Below, piece by piece: positions 54,500 through 63,441 of a stretch of 64,000 nt of DNA. Source of the DNA: Marinobacter oulmenensis (GTDB lineage Bacteria; Pseudomonadota; Gammaproteobacteria; Pseudomonadales; Oleiphilaceae); the NCBI RefSeq assembly GCF_014201735.1, contig NZ_JACHFE010000009.1, positions 1 through 64,000 on the forward strand, in the 5' to 3' direction. The translations under genes and the position numbers were made by a program. How positions within the stretch are numbered: the stretch's first letter is position 1; each line of letters opens with the position of its first letter. Under the pieces are notes generated by a model that was not told the origin of the DNA, ran no database searches, and saw nothing but the letters and a program-made list of their open reading frames with translations.

Positions 54500-56503
54500 T
54501 TAACGACGGCGCTGGAAGTAAACGCTTACATGTTGTCCCAGCAGGCTCTGGACTTCGCTGCCCAGAGCCTCGGCCTGAATCTGGCGCTGAACCGGCTGGG
54601 TTGCAAGGCTGTGGCCGTCTTCATCCCGGGCCTTGATGAGCTTCCAGTCCACTTCGTTGCTGACCATGCCCAGCAGGTTTTCCAGTTGGCCGGCGTCCTG
54701 CGGGCGGAACCAGCGGTCACGGCATCCCCCCAGGCTGTAGAAGTCATCTTCTTGCAGAAGATCCGCCCACAGCGTGTCCTGCCTGTTTGACAGAACCATA
54801 CGGCGCAGTTGTCTCAGGCTGGTGCGGGTGGGCTCGAGCCGGTGTTCCTCAATGAGCTGCCGGATCTGCCTGTCGCCGGCGGTCTGCTCGTCCATGCCGG
54901 TGTGCATGTGAACCACGGCGCCTGCGAGTGTGGCGTCATTGACCAGGTTGGCCAGTGACAGACTGGTCATGGCAGGCGAGGGCAGGCGCCCGACCTCAAT
55001 CCAGTGGACCTGGTGCCCGTCAGCAACGAATCGCTGGGCGATAGACCAGGGCCAGAAGACAATGTTCTCCATGTTCTGGGCCATGGCCATGCGGGTACCC
55101 TTGGCGATATTGGCCAGGGATTCATCCACGGCAATCACCTCCACATCGTCCAGATACTGGGCGAGTTCCATGGCGCGCTGCCCCGAACGGGCGCCGCAGA
55201 CCATGATGCGCAGGGTGTCTGGCAGATCAGCGGTGTTCAGGCCCAGTTCCTGTTTCATAATGGCCTTCAGGCTGGTTTCCGTGCGATAGGCCAGTCGGCT
55301 CCAGGAGGGCCAGGCCTGGGGAACATCGGTCTTCTCCAGGCAGAGTTCTTCCGCTTTTTCGTCAAAATTCTGTTTGATGGCTTCCTCTTCCGCCCGGTTG
55401 TAATAGCTGGCGGCCATCAGGGGCTGCATACCGAGCGGCCAGTCGACCAGGTTCCACTGGCCGAGTTGAACGGCGAAGTCCTGATGGAACAGGGCTCCGT
55501 ACATGGCGCTGATCATCAGTGAGCCGATCAGGGCTTCCTGGGGCTCGTTCAGGGCAAACTGGGCCATAACGCTGTCGTTGATGGTCGCAGCCAGTCTTTC
55601 CTCATCGTCTTCTGCCGGCAACGCATAACCGGTGCGCTCTGCATACTCGCCGATTGCCAGAACAAGGTTCTGAAGCTCGTCGCGCAGGCTGGCACTCTGG
55701 GCGACTTCCGACATCACCGCCCGGCGTAGCAGAACCACCAGTTCCTCGACAGCAGGACTCGGCATCAGGGTTTTGCGCAGGGCCAGCAGCAGTAGCTGGT
55801 CTTCCGCTGCCTCTTCCAGATTAACCTGAGCGTCCGGGTTGGCCAGGTCGTATTCGTGCTCGATGATCGCACCGACAAAGCGGCCCAGTTCCTGATGGGG
55901 GAGGCCGTCCTTACTCAGCAAGGCCAGGGCATCCTCGGCCAGTTCCGCGTCTGCTTTGTGGATCTGCAGGTGCTGCGCGCAGGTCAGCATGCCGGAATAG
56001 ATGGAATCCCATTCGGTGCCGGAGCGCAGCAGGGTACGGTAGTGCAGGTAGGCGACATCGTATTGACCCTGGAGGCGTTTGGCGTGGGCGATACCGCAGA
56101 AGGCGGCGGCGGATTGCCGGTCACACTCCAGGGCCTTGAGGAAATACTCTTCCGCCAGGGCCGGGCGTTCGTTTTTCAAAGCCCAGTAGCCAAGGTTCGC
56201 GTACTGCTGGGCCTGGGCTGGCTGGCTGTTCAGGCTGGCGTTGAACAGTGCGTGTGCTTTTTCCAGTTGGCCGTCATCCATTTCCACACGGCCAAGCAGG
56301 CCCAGAGCGGCGGCGTTATCCGGCTCCAGAGTCAGGGCCTGTTGGAGATACTCCCGGCACTCACTGCGGGCTTTCAGGCGCTGGCCGTAGGTGACGCCGT
56401 TGCTGTTGGACTCGCCGTACGCCAGATTGGCCTGAAGAACCAGCCGAGCCGCGCGGGCTTTCTCGGAGCGGGGGAGTTGCGTTTCTTGATGTTGAACGTG
56501 CAT
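54500..56503 (-). CDS. TPR protein with degenerate methyltransferase-like C-terminal domain
   Basis: The 667-residue protein starts with TPR-like repeats (about residues 40-190: REYLQQALTLEPDNAAALGL, LEKAHALFNASLNSQPAQAQ, LAEEYFLKALECDRQSAAAF). It then has a helical domain and a segment LRIMVCGARSGQRAMELAQY with VIAVDESLANIAKG (about 440-480), which resembles a class I SAM-binding motif but lacks the usual xGCGxG pattern. ATG 56503 has GAGGTG upstream; codons further up are not protein-like. It is divergent from the pseudaminate operon. TPR plus methyltransferase-like proteins occur near flagellin glycosylation genes; a role as a glycosyltransferase partner or nonulosonate-transfer factor is conjecture. 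Confidence 0.65.
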   Translation of the reverse strand: MHVQHQETQLPRSEKARAARLVLQANLAYGESNSNGVTYGQRLKARSECREYLQQALTLEPDNAAALGLLGRVEMDDGQLEKAHALFNASLNSQPAQAQQYANLGYWALKNERPALAEEYFLKALECDRQSAAAFCGIAHAKRLQGQYDVAYLHYRTLLRSGTEWDSIYSGMLTCAQHLQIHKADAELAEDALALLSKDGLPHQELGRFVGAIIEHEYDLANPDAQVNLEEAAEDQLLLLALRKTLMPSPAVEELVVLLRRAVMSEVAQSASLRDELQNLVLAIGEYAERTGYALPAEDDEERLAATINDSVMAQFALNEPQEALIGSLMISAMYGALFHQDFAVQLGQWNLVDWPLGMQPLMAASYYNRAEEEAIKQNFDEKAEELCLEKTDVPQAWPSWSRLAYRTETSLKAIMKQELGLNTADLPDTLRIMVCGARSGQRAMELAQYLDDVEVIAVDESLANIAKGTRMAMAQNMENIVFWPWSIAQRFVADGHQVHWIEVGRLPSPAMTSLSLANLVNDATLAGAVVHMHTGMDEQTAGDRQIRQLIEEHRLEPTRTSLRQLRRMVLSNRQDTLWADLLQEDDFYSLGGCRDRWFRPQDAGQLENLLGMVSNEVDWKLIKARDEDGHSLATQPVQRQIQAEALGSEVQSLLGQHVSVYFQRRR

Positions 56504-56765
56504 GGAACACCTCGTTACCAGCCTGAATCCAAGGCGGCAAAAGTCTGCAGTTTTTTTGACGTTTTGCCGGGGTTTGGAAGAGTCTTTGCGAAAGGTGTGC
56601 CAGTTTTCGGATTGTCGCCGTGAACTGAGAGCCCGCCTTTTTGAGACCGGTTTTCCGGGGCAGAACAGGAGGTGAAAGTTCAAAGTTGGGTCTGTCGGGG
56701 TTTTTGGCAGTATACTCGGGCGTATAGTATGTCGATGTATTCCCTTGGTTGGCTGAAGGATTTTA
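56504..56765. promoter_or_regulatory. Divergent promoter region between the TPR gene and pseB
   Basis: The 262-base gap holds both start regions. Close to pseB the sequence has TATACT (56711-56716) inside a small palindrome, GTATAC-TCGGGC-GTATA, and an AAGGA ribosome site before ATG 56766. No RNA gene or other feature was recognised. Confidence 0.4.
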
Positions 56766-57764
56766 ATGTTTGAGAACAAATCTATCTTGGTAACCGGCGG
56801 CACAGGTTCTTTTGGACAGAAGTTTGTGCCGATGACGCTTGCCAGGTACAACCCCAAGAAAATCATCGTGTTTTCCCGTGATGAAATGAAACAGTGGGAA
56901 ATGGCACAGAAATATCAGGGCGATGACCGGCTCCGGTTCTTCATTGGGGATGTGAGGGATAAAGACAGGCTCTACCGGGCCCTGGATGGCGTGGATTATG
57001 TGGTGCATGCCGCTGCCACCAAGATCGTGCCAACCGCCGAGTACAATCCTTTCGAGAGTGTGAAGACCAATATCATCGGGGCCATGAATGTCATTGATGC
57101 CGCGATTGATAAAAAAGTGAAAGGAGTGGTGGCGCTTTCGACGGATAAGGCGTCAAGCCCGGTGAATCTTTACGGCGCCACCAAGCTGGCATCCGACAAA
57201 CTGTTCGTGGCTGGCAACTCTTACACGGGCGACCAGAGTACAAAGTTTTCGGTCGTGCGCTACGGCAACGTGATGGGGTCGAGAGGATCGGTTATTCCTT
57301 TCTTTATGTCGATCCGGGATTCCGGTGTGCTCCCGATCACCGACCCGAGAATGACCCGCTTCATGATCAGTCTCGATCAAGGGGTTGAGCTGGTCTGGCA
57401 TGCCTTTGAAGACATGCTGGGTGGTGAGATTTACGTCAAAAAAATCCCGTCCATGAAGGTCGTGGACCTGGCGCGGCTGATTGCGCCGGACGCCCGTCTG
57501 GAAGTCGTGGGCATCCGGGCCGGGGAAAAGCTGCATGAGCAGATGATTGGCTGTGAAGATTCGCACTTTACCTATGAGTACCCGGAACACTTCAAGATTC
57601 TGCCCAACCTCCACAGTCTGGGAACCTGCAAGGAACGGATCAAGGACGGCAAACGGGTGCCGGAAGGTTTCGTGTATTCCAGCGATAATAATACCGAGTG
57701 GATGACGCCAGAGCAGTTGCAGGCGTGGATTGATCAGTACTACAGCGAACTTGGTGAGCTTTGA
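56766..57764 (+). CDS. pseB: UDP-GlcNAc 4,6-dehydratase (inverting) PseB
   Basis: The 332-residue SDR enzyme has the NADP site VTGGTGSFGQKF (about residues 9-20) and HAAATKIVPTAEYNPFESVK. The modified catalytic triad lies around LSTDKASSPVNLYGATKLAS, with Asp and Lys positions typical of PseB, and RFMISLDQGVELV follows. It starts pseudaminic acid synthesis by making the 4-keto-L-arabino-hexulose. It leads a tight operon. Confidence 0.95.
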   Translation: MFENKSILVTGGTGSFGQKFVPMTLARYNPKKIIVFSRDEMKQWEMAQKYQGDDRLRFFIGDVRDKDRLYRALDGVDYVVHAAATKIVPTAEYNPFESVKTNIIGAMNVIDAAIDKKVKGVVALSTDKASSPVNLYGATKLASDKLFVAGNSYTGDQSTKFSVVRYGNVMGSRGSVIPFFMSIRDSGVLPITDPRMTRFMISLDQGVELVWHAFEDMLGGEIYVKKIPSMKVVDLARLIAPDARLEVVGIRAGEKLHEQMIGCEDSHFTYEYPEHFKILPNLHSLGTCKERIKDGKRVPEGFVYSSDNNTEWMTPEQLQAWIDQYYSELGEL

Positions 57765-57804
57765 TGTCATCAGACCGTTCACGCCCCTGTTCTGAGAAGC
57801 TGGA

Positions 57805-58950
57805 ATGATTCCCTACGGTCGTCATCAGGTTTCATCGGCGGACGTTGACGCCGTGGTGGACGTGCTGGAAAACCAGTTCCTGACCCAGGGAGAACAGGTT
57901 CCCCTTTTTGAGCAGGCCTTGTGTGGCTATGCCGGTGCCTCTTATGCCGTGGCGCTCAATAGCGGAACCTCGGCCTTGCATGTTGCCTGTCTGGCTTTGG
58001 GGGTCGGGCCCGGTGATACGGTCTGGACCTCAACAAACTCTTTTGTTGCTTCTGCCAACTGCGCCCGGTATTGCGGCGCGGACGTTGGCTTTGTGGATAT
58101 TGACCCTGTCACCCGGAACATCAGCCTGGAGGCGCTTGCTGCCAAGCTGGACCAGGCCCGGCGGCAGGGGACGCTTCCTAAAGTCCTTGTTGTGGTTCAC
58201 TACGGTGGGCTTAGCTGTGATATGGAATCCATCAGGCAACTGACGCACGCGGACGGCATTCGCCTGATTGAGGACGCCAGCCACGCGCTGGGAGGGAAGT
58301 ATCAGGGCAGGGCTGTGGGCGACAGTTCCTGGTCGGATGCGACGATCTTCAGTTTTCATCCGGTCAAATCAATCACCTCGGCTGAGGGCGGGGCGGTGCT
58401 CACCCGGGATTCTGAACTGGCCCGGCGGGCCCGTCTTTATGCCAGCCATGGCGTGACCCGTGACACCGACCTGATGGAAGGCGAGTCCGAAGGTCCCTGG
58501 TACTATCAGCAGGTGGCGCTGGGCTATAACTACCGCCTCAGCGATCTCCATGCGGCCCTGGGCCGTTCCCAACTGAATCGCGTTGATCATTTCATTCAGG
58601 CCCGGGCTGAGCGGGCGCGGCGATATACCGAAGCGCTGGAACATTTGCCGCTGCGTCTCCCTCGGGAGCCCGTGTATGCACGAAGCGCCTGGCATCTTTA
58701 TCCGGTTGAGCTGATGGAGCATGACCGGGCCCGGGTTTATGACGCGATGATAGCCCGGGGCATTGGCGTGAATGTTCATTACATTCCGATACACCTGCAG
58801 CCTTACTATCGTCGCCTCGGGTTCCAGGTTGGGGATTTCCCCGTCGCCGAAGCGTTTTACCAGCGAGTGCTGACGCTGCCTTTATTTCCAGAGCTGTCTG
58901 CCGATGAACAGGAACAGGTGATTCACGCGCTGACAGAGAGTCTGAGTTGA
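57805..58950 (+). CDS. pseC: UDP-4-amino-4,6-dideoxy-N-acetyl-altrosamine transaminase PseC
   Basis: The 381-residue DegT-fold enzyme has the PseC start MIPYGRHQVSSADVDAVVDV, LNSGTSALHVACLALGVGPG, IEDASHALGGKYQG and the catalytic Lys in FSFHPVKSITSAEGG (about residues 181-195). It aminates the PseB product using glutamate. It starts 40 bases after pseB and overlaps pseF by 4 bases. Confidence 0.95.
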   Translation: MIPYGRHQVSSADVDAVVDVLENQFLTQGEQVPLFEQALCGYAGASYAVALNSGTSALHVACLALGVGPGDTVWTSTNSFVASANCARYCGADVGFVDIDPVTRNISLEALAAKLDQARRQGTLPKVLVVVHYGGLSCDMESIRQLTHADGIRLIEDASHALGGKYQGRAVGDSSWSDATIFSFHPVKSITSAEGGAVLTRDSELARRARLYASHGVTRDTDLMEGESEGPWYYQQVALGYNYRLSDLHAALGRSQLNRVDHFIQARAERARRYTEALEHLPLRLPREPVYARSAWHLYPVELMEHDRARVYDAMIARGIGVNVHYIPIHLQPYYRRLGFQVGDFPVAEAFYQRVLTLPLFPELSADEQEQVIHALTESLS

Positions 58951-59645
58951 ATATAGCGATTATTCCCGCCCGGGGCGGAAGCAAGCGTATCCCCCGGAAA
59001 AACATCCGCCCCTTTTGTGGCAAGCCGATGCTGGCGTGGTCCATCGAGACGGCCATGGCCAGCGGTTGTTTTGATCGGGTCATCATTAGCACGGATGACC
59101 CGGAAATCGCGTCCGTCGCTACGGAATATGGCGCCGAGGTTCCGTTTCTGCGTCCTGCCGAGCTGGCGGACGACTGGGCGGGGACAGCCCCTGTCGTCCG
59201 GCACGCGCTGGAGTCCGTGATAGCGGCAGGTGAGAGCCCCCACTATGTCTGTTGTCTGTATGCCACGGCCCCGCTTCTTCAGCCTGAGAGCCTGTCGGCT
59301 GGTCTCGAGAGACTCAAAGGTGCCCCGGAAAAACAGTTCGCTTTCTCGGTAACCAGCTTTCCCTTTCCTGTGCAGAGGGCATTGAGTGTGATGCCGGGGG
59401 CGCAGGGCGTTGCGCCAATGTTCCCGGAGATGATCGGTCAGCGGTCCCAGGACCTGGAAGAGGCCTTTCATGATGCTGGCCAGTTTTACTGGGGGCGAGC
59501 CGACGCCTGGCTCAGCCGGCTGACTATGTTTGACAAGCACAGTATTCCGATCGTACTCCCGCGATACCGGGTCCAGGATATCGATACCGAAGAAGACTGG
59601 CTCACTGCGGAACTGGTCTTTCAGGCGCTGGAGCGCCGGGACTGA
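58947..59645 (+). CDS. pseF: Pseudaminic acid cytidylyltransferase PseF
   Basis: The 232-residue CMP-nonulosonate synthetase has the N-terminal NIAIIPARGGSKRIPRKNIR, STDDPEIASVA, and VCCLYATAPLLQPESLS. It activates pseudaminate with CTP. It starts with TTG 58947 overlapping the pseC stop, and its own stop overlaps the pseG start by 1 base. Confidence 0.93.
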   Translation: MNIAIIPARGGSKRIPRKNIRPFCGKPMLAWSIETAMASGCFDRVIISTDDPEIASVATEYGAEVPFLRPAELADDWAGTAPVVRHALESVIAAGESPHYVCCLYATAPLLQPESLSAGLERLKGAPEKQFAFSVTSFPFPVQRALSVMPGAQGVAPMFPEMIGQRSQDLEEAFHDAGQFYWGRADAWLSRLTMFDKHSIPIVLPRYRVQDIDTEEDWLTAELVFQALERRD

Positions 59646-60778
59646 TGGCTCTGGAGGTGCTATTCCGGGCCGATGCCTCGCGGCTCATGGGGACCGGGCA
59701 CGTGATGCGGTGCCTGACGCTGGCCGATGCACTGGTCCGGAAAGGTTGGCATTGCGGGTTTGTGTGTCGTGAACAGGATGGCGACATGGCGGACTGGATC
59801 CGGGCCAGAGGGCATGATCTCTGGTTGTTGCCCCCCTTTGGAACCGGGGGGTCTTCAGACTCTGACTATGATGGCCCGCCTCACGCTGCCTGGCTCGGAG
59901 TGCCCTGGCTGCAGGATGCTGAAGAGACCCGTGCCATTGCGGCGGAGGTGGCGCCCCGGTGGCTGGTGGTTGATCACTACGCTCTGGATGCCCGGTGGGA
60001 GCGCGTTCTGGCGCCAGAAGTCGGTAGCCTGATGGTTATTGATGATCTGGCCGACCGGGATCATGACTGCCAGTTGCTATTGGACCAGAACCCCGGACGC
60101 GTGCCGGAACGCTACTCGGCGTGGGTTCCCGGTGCCTGTGTCACTCTGACCGGAACCCGGTATGCCTTGTTACGGGATGAATTCAGGCAATGGCGCGAGC
60201 GTCGTCCGCCGGCGAGCCGGACCGCTCGGGTTGGTCGAATACTGGTGACCCTCGGGGGATCCGATCCCGATAATGTCACCGGGAAAGTGCTTTCGGCTCT
60301 CGGTGACTGCCAGTTGCCGGCCGATACCCAGGTGGACGTGGTCATGGGGCCTTCGGCATCGTGCCTGGCGGCTGTGCATGAGCAGGTTCGGGCGTTGCCG
60401 TTCAAGGCCACAGTGACTGTCGGTGCGACGAATATGGCCGAACGTATGGCGCTATCCGACCTGGCGATTGGTGCCGCGGGCGCCACAAGCTGGGAAAGGT
60501 GTTGCCTGGGCCTGCCATCCCTGGTTGTGGCCATTGCTGATAATCAGCGAGGTGTGCTTCAGACCATGACCGAGCAGGGGCTTGCGGAGGTGGCGGATCT
60601 GCCTGATCTTGCGCAGGCGGTGAAGAGCTTTGTGGACTCCATGCAGGCGGATCCCGGGCGTTATTTCAGGATGGTCGAACGTGCAGCCGCTGCGGTGGAC
60701 GGCCTGGGTGCGGACCGTGTTGCCGACAGGATGATGGCGGAACACCGGGAGGCGGAACATGCTGCGAGGTTTGATTGA
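59645..60778 (+). CDS. pseG: UDP-2,4-diacetamido-trideoxy-altropyranose hydrolase PseG
   Basis: The 377-residue GT-B-like hydrolase removes UDP before the condensation step. Typical segments are FRADASRLMGTGHVMRCLTL (with the catalytic His in GTGHVMRC), DHYALDARWE, LDQNPGR, TLGGSDPDNVTGKVL and AIGAAGATSWERCCLGLPSL. Length is slightly above the usual 340-370. Unlike PseG in some species, it is not fused to the PseH acetyltransferase. Confidence 0.92.
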   Translation: MALEVLFRADASRLMGTGHVMRCLTLADALVRKGWHCGFVCREQDGDMADWIRARGHDLWLLPPFGTGGSSDSDYDGPPHAAWLGVPWLQDAEETRAIAAEVAPRWLVVDHYALDARWERVLAPEVGSLMVIDDLADRDHDCQLLLDQNPGRVPERYSAWVPGACVTLTGTRYALLRDEFRQWRERRPPASRTARVGRILVTLGGSDPDNVTGKVLSALGDCQLPADTQVDVVMGPSASCLAAVHEQVRALPFKATVTVGATNMAERMALSDLAIGAAGATSWERCCLGLPSLVVAIADNQRGVLQTMTEQGLAEVADLPDLAQAVKSFVDSMQADPGRYFRMVERAAAAVDGLGADRVADRMMAEHREAEHAARFD

Positions 60779-60802
60779 GTTGTTTAGCAAGGAGCCGAAG
60801 AG

Positions 60803-61852
60803 ATGGAAACGGTAACGATTGATGGTGTCGCCATTGGCCCGGGCCATCCGCCCTATATCGTGGCCGAGCTGTCAGCCAATCACAACGGTTCTCTTGAACG
60901 CGCGCTTGCCACCATTGATGAAGCCAAGCGGCGCGGGGCCCATGCTATCAAACTGCAGACCTACACCGCCGACACCATGACCCTCGACAGCGACCGGCCG
61001 GAATTCCGGATCACAGGCGGGCTGTGGGATGGCTATCGCCTTTACGACCTGTTTCAGTGGGCGCATACGCCCTTCGAGTGGCATCAGGCCCTGTTCGACC
61101 ATGCCCGCCAGTTGGGGCTCACCGTGTTTTCAACGCCTTTCGATGAGACGGCTGTTGACCTGCTGGAAGACCTTGACGCTCCGGCCTACAAAATCGCTTC
61201 ATTCGAGCTTACGGACCTGCCTCTGGTAGCCTACGTTGCGCGGACCGGCAAGCCCATGATCATGTCGACCGGTATGGCCAGTGAGCAGGAGATTGCCGAT
61301 GCAGTGGCAACGGCCAGAGGCGCTGGCTGCAAGCAACTGGTTCTTTTGCACTGTGTCAGCAGTTACCCGGCTCCTATGGAACAGGCGAACCTGGCTCAGG
61401 TCCCGGAGTTGGGCAAGCGGTTTGATGTGGTGCCAGGGCTGTCCGACCACACGCTGGGAACCACGGCTTCGGTGGCAGCCGTGGCGCTGGGCGCGTGTCT
61501 GATCGAGAAACACTTTATGCTCAGTCGGGAGGATCAGAGCCCTGACAGCGGGTTTTCCATCGAGCCGGAGGAGCTGGAGCGCCTGTGCCGCGAGACGCGG
61601 GATGCCTGGTTGGCGGTTGGAACGCCGGGGTTCGAGAGAGTCTCGGCCGAGGACAGTAACCGGAGCTTTCGCCGTTCCATCTATTTCGTGCGGGACCTCA
61701 AGGCCGGGCATCGTATAACGGAGGGCGACGTTCGCCGTATTCGACCAGGGGCCGGACTGCCCCCGCGATACTACGAGGATCTGATGGGGCGGCGCCTGAG
61801 TCAGGATGTTACCCGGGGAACACCCACAGACTGGGGGTATTTTGATGACTGA
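60803..61852 (+). CDS. pseI: Pseudaminic acid synthase PseI
   Basis: The 349-residue NeuB-family enzyme condenses the hexose with phosphoenolpyruvate. Motifs are YIVAELSANHNGSLERALAT, IKLQTYTADTMTL, STPFDETAVDLLEDL, IASFELTDLPLV, GLSDHTLGTTASVAAVALGA, IEKHF and, at the end, the SAF domain (FRRSIYFVRDLKAGHRITEG and IRPGAGLPPRY). The ELTDLPL segment fits PseI rather than NeuB or LegI. Confidence 0.94.
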   Translation: METVTIDGVAIGPGHPPYIVAELSANHNGSLERALATIDEAKRRGAHAIKLQTYTADTMTLDSDRPEFRITGGLWDGYRLYDLFQWAHTPFEWHQALFDHARQLGLTVFSTPFDETAVDLLEDLDAPAYKIASFELTDLPLVAYVARTGKPMIMSTGMASEQEIADAVATARGAGCKQLVLLHCVSSYPAPMEQANLAQVPELGKRFDVVPGLSDHTLGTTASVAAVALGACLIEKHFMLSREDQSPDSGFSIEPEELERLCRETRDAWLAVGTPGFERVSAEDSNRSFRRSIYFVRDLKAGHRITEGDVRRIRPGAGLPPRYYEDLMGRRLSQDVTRGTPTDWGYFDD

Positions 61853-62423
61853 CCGGGAGGTGAAGCCGCCCGTCACACTTTCTGGCTATCAGGTCACGCT
61901 GCGCGATGTCGCGCGGGACGATCTGGAAATGATCAGAAACTGGCGAAACGATCCCGAAACCCGGCAACATATGCTGTCGCAGGAGACGATCTCCCCTGAG
62001 CAGCAAAGCGCCTGGTTTGACCGGCTGCAGTCGGATCCCTGTCAGCGACAATGGCTTATCCTGTATCGCGACAAGCCCATTGGTGTGGCCTCTATCAAGT
62101 CGGTGGACGAGGGAGTGCCTCTGGATGCCGCCAGTCGGGTGGAGCCCGGGCTTTACATTGCAGATCTTGCGTATCGGGGCAATATCCTGGCCTTTGCGCC
62201 CACGCTTCTGATGAACGATTACTGCTTTGGCCAGCTTGGGGCGAGCGAATTGCAGGCAACCGTCAAGGAGGACAATGAGGCCGCACTGCGTTACAACCGG
62301 AAACTGGGGTATCGTGAAGTTGAGCACCAGTCCGGCCTGGTCCGGATCGCGCTTGGTCCTGAAGATTATGAGGTGTCGTCGGCGCCCATCAAGGCCTTTC
62401 TGAGCCGTCCCGTGCGCCGCTGA
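61845..62423 (+). CDS. pseH: GNAT acetyltransferase, PseH-like
   Basis: The 192-residue protein has the PseH-type GNAT core: LSGYQVTLRDVARDDLEMIR, WRNDPETRQHMLSQ, SPEQQSAWFDRL, PIGVASIKSVDE and ATVKEDNEAALRYNRKLGYR. PseH acetylates the 4-amine of the PseC product. It overlaps the pseI stop by 8 bases. ATG 61845 is preferred to the in-frame ATG 61806, which lies inside pseI. Its place at the end of the pathway genes, before an ACP, raises the alternative that the donor is an acyl-ACP rather than acetyl-CoA. Confidence 0.85.
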   Translation: MTDREVKPPVTLSGYQVTLRDVARDDLEMIRNWRNDPETRQHMLSQETISPEQQSAWFDRLQSDPCQRQWLILYRDKPIGVASIKSVDEGVPLDAASRVEPGLYIADLAYRGNILAFAPTLLMNDYCFGQLGASELQATVKEDNEAALRYNRKLGYREVEHQSGLVRIALGPEDYEVSSAPIKAFLSRPVRR

Positions 62424-62454
62424 TATCGCGAATTGTCATTTAAAAAGGTAACGA

Positions 62455-62700
62455 ATGAGCAGCAACCAGCAAGTACTCGTCGATGGTTTCGCCACGGCTT
62501 TGGCCATTCCGGCGGAGCAGGTGACCGATACTCTGGCTTACAACAGCATTCCGCAGTGGGACTCCATCGCTCACATGACACTGGTAGCGGAGCTGGAAAG
62601 CCGGTTTGATGTGATGATGGATACCGATGACATCATTGATATGAGCAGTGTTGCCAAGGCGAGAGAGATACTCGGCAAATACGGGGTGACGTTTGACTGA
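62455..62700 (+). CDS. Acyl carrier protein
   Basis: The 81-residue four-helix protein carries the phosphopantetheine site in WDSIAHMTLV (about Ser 41). It is acidic and the usual ACP length, and differs from the fatty-acid AcpP motif (DSLDTVE). It would hold an acyl chain as a thioester. It lies 31 bases after pseH and overlaps the reductase start. This is an accessory, pathway-specific ACP. Confidence 0.92.
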   Translation: MSSNQQVLVDGFATALAIPAEQVTDTLAYNSIPQWDSIAHMTLVAELESRFDVMMDTDDIIDMSSVAKAREILGKYGVTFD

Positions 62701-63433
62701 TTTCGGGATGGAACTGTCGGATAAACGAATCCTGATCACCGGTGCGTCCGGTGGCATCGGTGCTGCTGTGGCAAGGTTATGCCACCAGGCTGGTGGCACG
62801 GTCATTCTGGCGGGCCGGCAGCAGGAGAGGCTGGATGCTTTGGCGTCCGAACTCGGATCACGCGCAGAGGTCATGAATTACGACGTCACGGACGAAAGTG
62901 CGGTCAGGTCAGCGTTCCGGGAGTTGCAGTCTGATGGCATGGATGGGCTGGTCAACGGCGCCGGGGTTATGGCGGAAGGCGCCCTGGCGATGACCCGGCT
63001 GGCGGATGTCCGGCAACAGTTCGAGGTGAACAGTCTGGCCGCTTTCCTGCATCTGCAGTTGGCCAGCAGGCTGATGATGCGTCACAGGTCGGGCAGTATT
63101 GTCAATCTGGCATCCCAGGTGGGCGAGCAGGGCAGCGCCGGCCAGGCCGCCTATGCCATGAGTAAAGGCGCGGTGAGTTCGCTGACGCGTTCGGCGGCGC
63201 GGGAACTGGCGAGTTTCAATATACGGGTGAACGCGGTTGCGCCCGGGTTTATTGATACGGCCATGACGGCAGGGTACGAGGACGCAAGGCGGGAGCAGGT
63301 GCTTGGTCACACACTCCTCAATCGAGCGGGTACAGCCGACGAAGTGGCCGACATGGTGATATTTCTGCTCTCTCCACGGGCCTCTTATACCACGGGCCAG
63401 ATCCTGTCGGTCGACGGTGGCTTGCGGCTTTAG
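62693..63433 (+). CDS. SDR 3-oxoacyl-ACP reductase-like protein
   Basis: The 246-residue FabG-type protein has the NAD(P) site ITGASGGIGAAVARL (about residues 14-28), NGAGVMAEG, catalytic Ser in IVNLASQVGEQG, and Tyr-Lys in AAYAMSKGAVSSL, with PGFIDTAMT. It could reduce a beta-ketoacyl-ACP to the hydroxyacyl form, giving for example a hydroxybutyryl group. TTG 62693 overlaps the ACP gene by 8 bases; ATG 62708 is an alternative start. Confidence 0.88.
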   Translation: MTDFGMELSDKRILITGASGGIGAAVARLCHQAGGTVILAGRQQERLDALASELGSRAEVMNYDVTDESAVRSAFRELQSDGMDGLVNGAGVMAEGALAMTRLADVRQQFEVNSLAAFLHLQLASRLMMRHRSGSIVNLASQVGEQGSAGQAAYAMSKGAVSSLTRSAARELASFNIRVNAVAPGFIDTAMTAGYEDARREQVLGHTLLNRAGTADEVADMVIFLLSPRASYTTGQILSVDGGLRL

Positions 63434-63441
63434 GAGACAGC

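Noticed and set aside
56709-56725. GTATAC-TCGGGC-GTATA as an operator of pseB
   Set aside because: The arms are short and AT-rich and overlap a likely -10 box; a chance palindrome cannot be excluded.
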